Shown here piece after piece: positions 60,930-64,000 of a DNA stretch of 64,000 nucleotides. The notes below the pieces were generated by a model that saw only the letters and a program-made list of their open reading frames with translations, ran no database searches and was not told the origin of the DNA. Made by a program: the position numbers and the translations under genes. The DNA is from Kappaphycus alvarezii (Eukaryota > Rhodophyta > Florideophyceae > Gigartinales > Solieriaceae). The stretch lies in assembly GCA_002205965.3 (NCBI GenBank), contig NADL03000076.1, positions 124,001 to 188,000 on the forward strand, written 5' to 3'. Within the stretch, counting starts at the first letter, position 1. Each line of letters starts with the position of its first letter.

Positions 60930-61704
60930 GTGGGTGACATAGCTACCCACACTACATCCTCATCGGAATACTCGGACGACTCGTGGGACTCAGTCGAGGA
61001 TTCTCCGCAGGTGGAAACCGAGGCGGAAGTCGCTGGTCGCACCCCTTCGCCAAGCCCCTCAGCACATCCGGAAGTCATCGACCTGACTGATTCCCCCTCG
61101 GCTTCTCTACGTCTACCTCCACCCCGTTCCCGGCCCGCTCCCGCCCCCACCACTCGAACCCGCCTTCGTCTCCAACCATCCTCCTCCTACTCCCGTAGTC
61201 TCCACACTCATGGCGTTCCACCACTCCGCTCCCGGCCTGCCCTAGCTCCTGGTGTTCCTCCCTCCTTTCCCGCCCGCTCCCCAAATCACTCGAGCAACCC
61301 CATCCCCTGCCACTCACACCAGCGCTGCCCCCCGTAGTTCAGTTTCCCACGCCCGCTCCACTTTGACCCCCACTACCAACGCACCCCGTCACACTACACC
61401 CATACAGACCCTTCCAGACAGGGTAGACGCTACCCTCTACCGCGTCGCAAACTCGCGCGTGCGCAGAAGGAACCGAAAAACCTTTAAGTGTACTTTTTGT
61501 AATATTTCGTGTTGTAATTACAACCAATTGAAGTTTCACAAGTACTCTGACCCCCATAAGCGAACCGTACAGAGACTTACCGAACGTCGAGGCTTACAAT
61601 GTACACAGTACGATCGCTGGTTTCCAAGCAAACACGACCTAACAAACCACGAAAATAGTACACCTTATCGCCGCCGTGCTCGATATCTGCAAAGCCGTCG
61701 CTAG
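60930..61704 (+). pseudogene. zinc-finger protein with SUMO-interaction-like motif, one frameshift
   Basis: The first frame (60930-61337, no ATG at its start) is acidic and Ser-rich, contains EVIDLTDSP (a SUMO-interaction-type motif) and a long Pro/Arg/Ser-rich stretch. The second frame, open from 61252 to the stop at 61704, carries a basic patch RRRNRKTF and a C2H2 finger (CTFCNIS ... LKFHKYSDPH, C-x2-C-x12-H-x5-H). A second finger-like unit follows (LQCTQYDRWFPSKHDLTNHE) in which the second Cys and the last His are both Tyr, so it should not bind zinc normally. It ends in a basic tail RRRARYLQSRR. A nuclear DNA- or RNA-binding role is inferred. Confidence 0.55.
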
Positions 61705-62276
61705 TTAATTTTTCATCATTTTACATAAAAAAGAACATAAAAACCACAAAAACCCTCAAACAGAAAAATTCAAAAAAATAAATTCAAAAAGGTCAAAAGC
61801 ATTTAAAAAACAACTCAAAAAAATTCAAAAATTCAAAACATCAGGGTTTCATCATTACTAGTTTTTTTTCCCGCTGTACGACTTACAGAACTCTTACGGC
61901 TTACACCTCGCACTGTATATACGAATTCTTGGCTATTACTGCACATACTACAATAATTACACAGTACAGTACAGTACAGTATAAGTTTTAGTTTGTGAGC
62001 AACAAGTTAAATTTGCACAGTATGCAATTACTGTAAGACTGCTCTACAGTACTTCACTTCGCACTACGATTATGTAATTCCTCAATTAGCGCGAAGAAAG
62101 AAAAGGACAACACAGGAGGTAGCCACATGGTCAACACTAGACGCACAGCTTCTCGCATATCAAAACCGCCGCATCGTTACGTACCCTCCTCTTCGACCGA
62201 CGGACGGATGGATAATTAACAGCCACCTCAGGGTAGTAATCCACCCATACATCCACCCGTCGCCGGGCCATCCAAC
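61705..62276. other. A-rich 3' flank with TACAGTAC array
   Basis: The stretch 61735-61850 is A-rich with a recurrent TCAAAAA word, probably the 3' UTR of the zinc-finger gene. At 61966-61985 a run of four ACAGT units (ACAGTACAGTACAGTACAGT) occurs, with a further TACAGTAC at about 62046. The remainder leads to ATG 62277. Confidence 0.5.
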
Positions 62277-63940
62277 ATGGTTGCTTCAGAGAACCTCCCA
62301 CCCTCTCCAACCGTCGCTCCGAATGGCTCTGCATCTGGTGACGACCCTTCTCAGGGTACGCGAACCAATAATTCACCGCAAATTCAAGCTCCACCCCAGA
62401 AAAGACAAATACACTCTTCCTCACACTCTGGTCCAGTTCGTCTACAAATTATTCCCTTCCAAGCTCCCCTTTACGGACAGAATGCCCCTGTTCCCCAAAT
62501 TAATGTCTCCTCTGCACCACACTTTTCTCTACCTATCTATCCAGGTGCCCTATTCCTTATGACATTCCACCGCCACCCCTTCACTTCCCCGTACCCAATC
62601 AAACAACAATCAACAAAATTTGTTTTGCTCAGGAGTAACCCTTGCAAACGAGGAACAGTGCAATTTCGTCGACACAATCCGTTGCTACGCATCCGACAAA
62701 ACTCTCATGGGAAATGAATGTGTGACGTCTTCCGTGAAGATTTGAAACCAGCATTCCTGTTCGGACGAAAAATAATCTCAAATCCCTTCATTTTCGGAAA
62801 GTTTAAGTCATTCCTTCAAAGTCGTAGTGTTACCATTGCTAGAAACTTCGATAATATTTTGAAAATATAGCCTCCGCTATTATGCATGGCTAGAATTTGA
62901 TACATGTATCAAACACATCAAGGCAATATTATCAACTGAATCTGTTCCATTAACCCCTCCTTCTCCATCTCCCTCCCCGTCTAATGGAAACAACCAGAAT
63001 ATTCAAAAATTGGCCAGCAGTATGTCTCAGCATTTCAATGGGGCCGCTAGAAATACTCTGGCACGGAAAACCTATATTGATTCGTTACTGAGTATCAGTA
63101 CGCCGCTCGAGATTTCCTTTTGTCGCAAGAACAGAAAATGCAATTCCTCCATTTATTATTCCGCGATAATGCCTCGTTATTATCAGAATAATATTGAGGA
63201 TCGTTTCGCTGATTTCGGTACAGCTATTGCTACGATCGACAACCACTTTAATCTGATCTCACGTCAAAATCAGTTCTACCGATACTTTTGCAACTTGCAC
63301 ATTGAAGATCACCTCGCGTCCTCCTCTTCGCTTTCAGCTGCTCTGGACAAAATCAATTAGATCATTATCAAATACGAACCACGTATCCCCATCAACAAGC
63401 GAGGTGAAGAAACAAAAATTGAATTGCTCCGGCGCAGTTGCAGGATGCTCTGGTCAACACACGTTCTCACGCATGCTACGAACTACGAGATAACATACTA
63501 AGACCTCCTGTCGAAACTGCACGTGCAATCCAAACAGAGGAGGAATCTTCTATTGCACGCAACCGACGTTCTAGACCTATGCATCAGCGTCCACATACTT
63601 TGCTTCTGGGCAGCCCATGTACTCTCGTTCCCTTCTCCGCCCCTACTCCCAAACCAATCCATCCCGGACAAATCCCGTCACTCGAACTCAACCCCTCCCC
63701 CTCGTTCCCTTCATTGCTGGAACTGCGGAAAAATCATTTCCTCAACAAATGCCCCTATCCAAGAACATCAAAAAAAATTACCGAAAATCGTCTTCATTTC
63801 TATTCCAAGAAATACCCGAATCAGAAACTCAAGTCTTGAAACGAGTACTTTTCGAAACTATCGACAATTTTCAGAACTTGACGATAGGTCCCTTCAGAGA
63901 GCGCTTTCGATACCTGTCTTTTGAAAACCCGAGACAGCCC
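62277..63940 (+). pseudogene. Gag-like zinc-knuckle gene, frameshifted, near window edge
   Basis: ATG 62277 starts a Pro/Ser/Gln-rich N terminus (MVASENLPPSPTVAPNGSAS) open to about 62620, then the frame changes. Helical stretches follow at 63010-63360 (ARKTYIDSLLSISTP, RFADFGTAIATIDNHFNLIS). At about 63717-63755 a CCHC-like knuckle is split by a frame change in an A run: one frame gives HCWNCGK, the next HFLNKCPYP. Order and composition resemble retrotransposon Gag or a Gag-derived host gene. No protease or RT is seen before the window ends. Its relation to the copia and gypsy Gags above is not evident. Confidence 0.45.
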
Positions 63941-64000
63941 TTATCGAAGAGTCCAACGCTGAACATGCATTCGATCCCTTCTCCTCAGACCAAATCATTC

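Overview
The window is nuclear DNA of a eukaryote, and most of it is transposable elements and their debris. There are no operons, no Shine-Dalgarno-led genes and no CRISPR or rRNA sequence. Long AT-rich, gene-free stretches (about 1-6,800 and 38,120-50,220) alternate with GC-richer blocks that hold retroelements and a few compact host genes in which no intron is obvious. The host cannot be named from this window. Compact genes between large retrotransposon blocks would fit a multicellular red alga or another early-diverging eukaryote, but that is inference.

Layout. 1-6,805: AT-rich, no gene. 6,806-12,461: a complete Ty1/copia-type element (+) with TG...CA LTRs and a CCAAG target duplication; its gag-pol is frame-shifted. 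12,973-18,823: a complete Ty3/gypsy-type element (-) with about 650-bp LTRs and an ATAAG duplication. It is inserted into the 3' end of an older LINE (family A). Gag-protease and RT-RNase H are open, but the integrase is broken and short. 19,310-23,705: a near full-length LINE (family B, +) with two ORFs, an ADDG-type RT, a CCHC finger and a restriction-like endonuclease domain. 23,706-27,500: LINE scraps and small dispersed repeats. 27,577-29,050: a host-like gene with a candidate signal peptide, a Ser/Thr/Pro linker and a coiled coil. 29,051-34,040: no gene I can support well. 34,042-35,345 (-): a recognisable RCHY1/PIRH2-type CHY-RING ubiquitin ligase, broken by frameshifts. 36,129-38,116: a pogo/Tigger-type DNA transposon with matching inverted ends and TA duplications. 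50,226-57,100: a cluster of truncated endonuclease-bearing LINEs from three families. 57,484-57,765: a relic LTR of the gypsy family. 57,925-58,641 (-): an acidic host protein gene with one in-frame TGA. 60,930-61,704: a zinc-finger gene. 62,277 to the end: a Gag-like zinc-knuckle gene that runs towards the window edge.

Two points stand out. First, nearly every conserved coding region outside the gypsy Gag/Pol body is open in sense but broken by small shifts, mostly of the kind one lost base would give and often next to a homopolymer. This holds for the single-copy RCHY1-type gene as well as for transposons, so it may reflect assembly errors as much as decay. Second, the gypsy element and LINE B each join their two ORFs by an overlapping stop/start (TAATG and ATGA), the arrangement expected for termination-reinitiation. 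Nothing here looks like a multi-gene host pathway; the genes work together only within each transposon.
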